The position numbers and the translations under genes were made by a program. Below the pieces are notes generated by a model. The model saw only the letters and a list, made by a program, of their open reading frames with translations. It was not told the origin of the DNA and ran no database searches. DNA of 64,000 bases from the NCBI GenBank assembly GCA_965214325.1, contig CBDCBG010000005.1, forward strand, positions 1 through 64,000, in the 5' to 3' direction. The stretch comes from JAJEFO01 sp965214325 (GTDB lineage Bacteria; Pseudomonadota; Alphaproteobacteria; Rhodobacterales; Rhodobacteraceae). This document shows positions 61,751-64,000 of the stretch, piece after piece; the stretch's first letter is position 1, and every line of letters starts with the position of its first letter.

Positions 61751-62488
61751 ATGGAGAGCAGAGCAACCGGGCTGGCTAGGTTCGAAGGCCCAATCATGGG
61801 ACCGAACGCCCAGGCCCTGAAATACGACTTCCTGACCGCCCTCCAAGTGCTTGGAGCTCATGGAGAGCACCCTGCGAGGCGTCTGGCTCCGCGACTGTCG
61901 TTTGTGATCACAGCCCGGTACAACTGGCCTTCAAGGTCGTTCTCTGTCGGTGTCCTGGAACTGGCGCGGATGTGGAACGTCTCGGAGCGATCCGCAATCC
62001 GTGACATGGTGCAAATGCGCAAGCTGGGCTGGCTCAGCGTCCTGGTGCCGTCTGCGAAGGGCAGGGTGGCGCATCACCGCATAGACGTGCCGACGGTCTT
62101 GAAGGCCTCAATGCCGTACTGGGACGCCGTCGGGCCGGACTTTTCCGCAAGAATGGCCGGCGTGTCTGAACAGGCTCGGTTGGAAGGGAAGGGGGTCAGC
62201 AATGTTGTGCCCCTGCGACCGGACGAGCAGGCGCTCCCCGAGGACAACGGCACCGGATGGCAGACCGCCGCGCTCCGGCTCATGCAGCAAAGCCCGAACA
62301 ACTACCGCAACTGGTTTTCGAACCTGGTCGCTCGGGACATTGAGAACGGCGTCCTTGCGCTCCAGGCACCGACTGCGTTCGCAGCCCATCATCTTCGGAC
62401 GCATTACTACACGCAGGTTCTTGCCGCGCTCGCTGCAACGAACGCTGTCGTTCGGGACGTGAGATTCGAGGAGCCGCCGCAAAATTGA
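61751..62488 (+). CDS. DnaA-like plasmid replication initiator
   Basis: From MESRATGLARFEGPIMGPNA the 245-aa protein has a winged-helix middle part (LELARMWNVSERSAIRDMVQ, MRKLGWLSVLVPSAKGRVAH). Its C-terminal 80 residues resemble DnaA domain I: WQTAALRLMQQSPNNYRNWF, then NGVLALQAPTAFAAHHLRTH. This matches the DnaA-like initiators of Roseobacter-type plasmids. An in-frame start at 61535 would translate the AT-rich origin, so it is rejected. It is divergent from parA, 43 bases or so upstream of the second parB. Confidence 0.75.
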   Translation: MESRATGLARFEGPIMGPNAQALKYDFLTALQVLGAHGEHPARRLAPRLSFVITARYNWPSRSFSVGVLELARMWNVSERSAIRDMVQMRKLGWLSVLVPSAKGRVAHHRIDVPTVLKASMPYWDAVGPDFSARMAGVSEQARLEGKGVSNVVPLRPDEQALPEDNGTGWQTAALRLMQQSPNNYRNWFSNLVARDIENGVLALQAPTAFAAHHLRTHYYTQVLAALAATNAVVRDVRFEEPPQN

Positions 62489-62534
62489 GAAACGTGGAGC
62501 AATCTCCGGAGACGAAGCGAAACAGAGGGCATTG

Positions 62535-63464
62535 ATGATTATGCAGGACAACAGCGCGAATGGAAAGCAGACCGGTCGTCCGCGCCTGGCGCGAGGCTTG
62601 TCGAGTCTCATGGCCGACCTGGATGCGAAGCCGGCATCCGGAACGGGAGCGCCGCGCGCCGGAGCGTCGGCGGTCGACATCGCCCGGATATTGCCGAACC
62701 CCGGCCAGCCGAGGCGCACCTTCACGGACACCGCCCTTGACGAGCTCGCCTCCTCGATCCGGGAGAAGGGGGTCCTCCAGCCCCTGATCCTCCGGAAGAG
62801 CCCCCGCGACCCGGACCGCTACGAGATCGTCGCGGGCGAGCGCCGGTGGCGGGCGGCGCAGCGCGCGGGGCTGCACGCGGTGCCCGCGATCGTTCGCGAC
62901 CTCGACGACGCGGAGGTTCTGGAGATCGCCATCGTCGAGAACATCCAGCGGGCGGACCTGAACGCGATGGAGGAGGCGGCGGGCTTCCGGCAGCTGATGG
63001 ATCGCTTCGGCCACACCCAGGAGGCGCTGGCCCGGGGCCTAGGGAAGAGCCGCAGCCACGTCGCGAACCTCCTGCGGCTGCTCACGCTGCCGAAGGCGGT
63101 GCAGTCGCTGGTGCATTCGGGGGAGCTGTCGGCGGGACATGCGCGCGCGCTGGTGACGGCGGCGGACCCTGAGGCGCTGGCGCGGAGGATCGTCGCCCGG
63201 GGACTGTCCGTGCGCCAGGCGGAGGCGCTTGCCCGGGACGGCGGGCCCGGGACGGGTTCGCGGCCGCGAGGCGGGCGGCGGGCGGAGAAGGACGCCGACA
63301 CCCGCGTCGCGGAAAGGGACCTCGCGGCCGCGCTCGGCATGAAGGTCAGCATCGATCCGCCGCGCGATGGCAATGCAGGGTCGCTTACGTTTCGTTGCAC
63401 GACGCAAGCGGAGCTGGACGAACTCTGCCGGAAACTGTTGTCAGCCACGAGGCCGCAAGGTTAG
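62535..63464 (+). CDS. Second, chromosome-type ParB
   Basis: The 309-aa protein opens like chromosomal ParB (RPRLARGLSSLMADLDAKPA) and has LPNPGQPRRTFTDTALDELA, EIVAGERRWRAAQRAGLHAV, IVENIQRADLNAMEEAAGFR (the CTP-binding GERR and ENIQR boxes) and the helix-turn-helix TQEALARGLGKSRSHVANLL. It has GAGGG five bases before its ATG and no ParA next to it. It is very different from the ParB at 58811. It may regulate the initiator or assist replication. Confidence 0.85.
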   Translation: MIMQDNSANGKQTGRPRLARGLSSLMADLDAKPASGTGAPRAGASAVDIARILPNPGQPRRTFTDTALDELASSIREKGVLQPLILRKSPRDPDRYEIVAGERRWRAAQRAGLHAVPAIVRDLDDAEVLEIAIVENIQRADLNAMEEAAGFRQLMDRFGHTQEALARGLGKSRSHVANLLRLLTLPKAVQSLVHSGELSAGHARALVTAADPEALARRIVARGLSVRQAEALARDGGPGTGSRPRGGRRAEKDADTRVAERDLAAALGMKVSIDPPRDGNAGSLTFRCTTQAELDELCRKLLSATRPQG

Positions 63465-63539
63465 GCCGGGCGCTGCCGCGATGACTTGCGCTCCTGCGGC
63501 GACGCGCATCATCTCCTGAAGGACAACGACGGGTCTGCC

Positions 63540-63881
63540 ATGACCGCCGCAGCCGAAATGTGGGCCGAAATGCATTTGGGCATGGTCAAGGCCGACAAGG
63601 GCCAGGCAGGCTTTGACGGCACGCTCCCGGAAGGTCGGAAGCTGCAGGTCAAGTCGAGGAGGCATGGCGCGCACGGCGATGCAGGCACGTACATCACTCT
63701 GCCAGAATCGACACTTGAGTTGGCCGACGATGTGCTCGTCGTGTTTGTCGATCATGAGACCTGCGCCGTGGAGCGCGCAATCGGGCCTGTCCCGATCTGC
63801 AGTCTTTCACCGCGGAATGGCCGAATTTGCGCGTCGGACATGGTCGCCGGTCAGGCCCGGACAATGCCGCCCGCAACCTGA
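63540..63881 (+). CDS. Small nuclease-like hypothetical protein
   Basis: The 113-aa protein has AEMHLGMVKADKGQAGFDGT and LPEGRKLQVKSRRH, then LADDVLVVFVDHETCAVERA. The order E...D-G...-Q-V-K fits a PD-(D/E)XK-type nuclease core (D, then QxK). No ribosome site is obvious for the ATG at 63540. It is a short version of what could be a restriction-like or plasmid-maintenance protein. Function is not shown. Confidence 0.5.
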   Translation: MTAAAEMWAEMHLGMVKADKGQAGFDGTLPEGRKLQVKSRRHGAHGDAGTYITLPESTLELADDVLVVFVDHETCAVERAIGPVPICSLSPRNGRICASDMVAGQARTMPPAT

Positions 63882-64000
63882 TTCAAGCACCCTGTTTCCA
63901 AGCGATAGATCTCCCCTGGCTGTTGATGGCCGATCGCCTCGCATCAACGTTGCGCCGGGCAATCGGATCGTGAGCGGGCAGTCCTCCGCAGAAGCCGAGC
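63882..64000. other. No gene seen up to the window end
   Basis: The last 119 bases hold no convincing frame or motif. Confidence 0.5.

Overview
The window is GC-rich accessory DNA from an alphaproteobacterium, most likely a Rhodobacterales plasmid or chromid. The evidence is a DnaA-like plasmid replicon with its own parAB pair, an ery-type polyol operon, a DUF6118-like protein and a heavy load of IS and Tn3-derived sequence. No rRNA or intact tRNA gene was seen.

Layout. (1) 1-3.4 kb is a nest of mobile DNA: the end of an IS1634-family element, a truncated group II intron interrupted by an ISKra4-family element with a 9-bp target duplication, then Tn3-type terminal repeats. (2) 3.4-16.2 kb is one polyol catabolic operon on the minus strand. 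It reads SorC-type regulator (eryD-like), solute-binding protein, two permeases, two ATPases, eryA-like kinase, 2-hydroxyacid dehydrogenase, class II aldolase, eryB-like FAD dehydrogenase, a truncated second aldolase and an eryC-like epimerase. Several junctions overlap by 3-23 nt. (3) 16.4-23.2 kb is a scrapyard: a 568-bp Tn3-derived mini-element, decayed ORFs, two facing genes with HEPN-like motifs, and IS5, resolvase and IS6 remnants. (4) 23-35.4 kb lies between two inverted, near-identical IS6-family copies. It holds a 2.5-kb transposon that split a DUF6118-like gene, a frameshifted IS1634 element, and a TbpB-like surface lipoprotein gene preceded by a run of 11 G. (5) 35.4-42.2 kb has another IS1634 element, a small membrane-protein island, and a complete group II intron sitting inside the terminal repeat of a mini-Tn3. 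(6) 42.2-50.4 kb is a locus of secreted proteins with a tandemly duplicated gene, split by an IS4-type transposon whose transposase carries a DruA-like (DUF4338) domain. (7) 50.4-53.5 kb is a DarTG toxin-antitoxin operon led by a 57-aa HsdM N-domain-like protein, next to a serine recombinase. (8) 53.7-55.8 kb is a fourth IS1634-family element. (9) 56-64 kb is the plasmid core: ankyrin protein, six copies of one 16-bp palindrome (likely parS), parB, parA, candidate iterons, a DnaA-like initiator and a second, chromosome-type ParB.

The strongest new observations are these. The group II intron sits after nucleotide 19 of Tn3-type terminal repeats in both copies. Three small elements (HsdM_N-like, DarT, DarG) form one coupled operon. 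A DruA-like domain is fused to a transposase. Homopolymer tracts precede or lie within surface-lipoprotein genes. Six palindromes, three of them inside protein-coding sequence, spread over the partition locus.

All family names come from reading the translations by eye; no database search was run.
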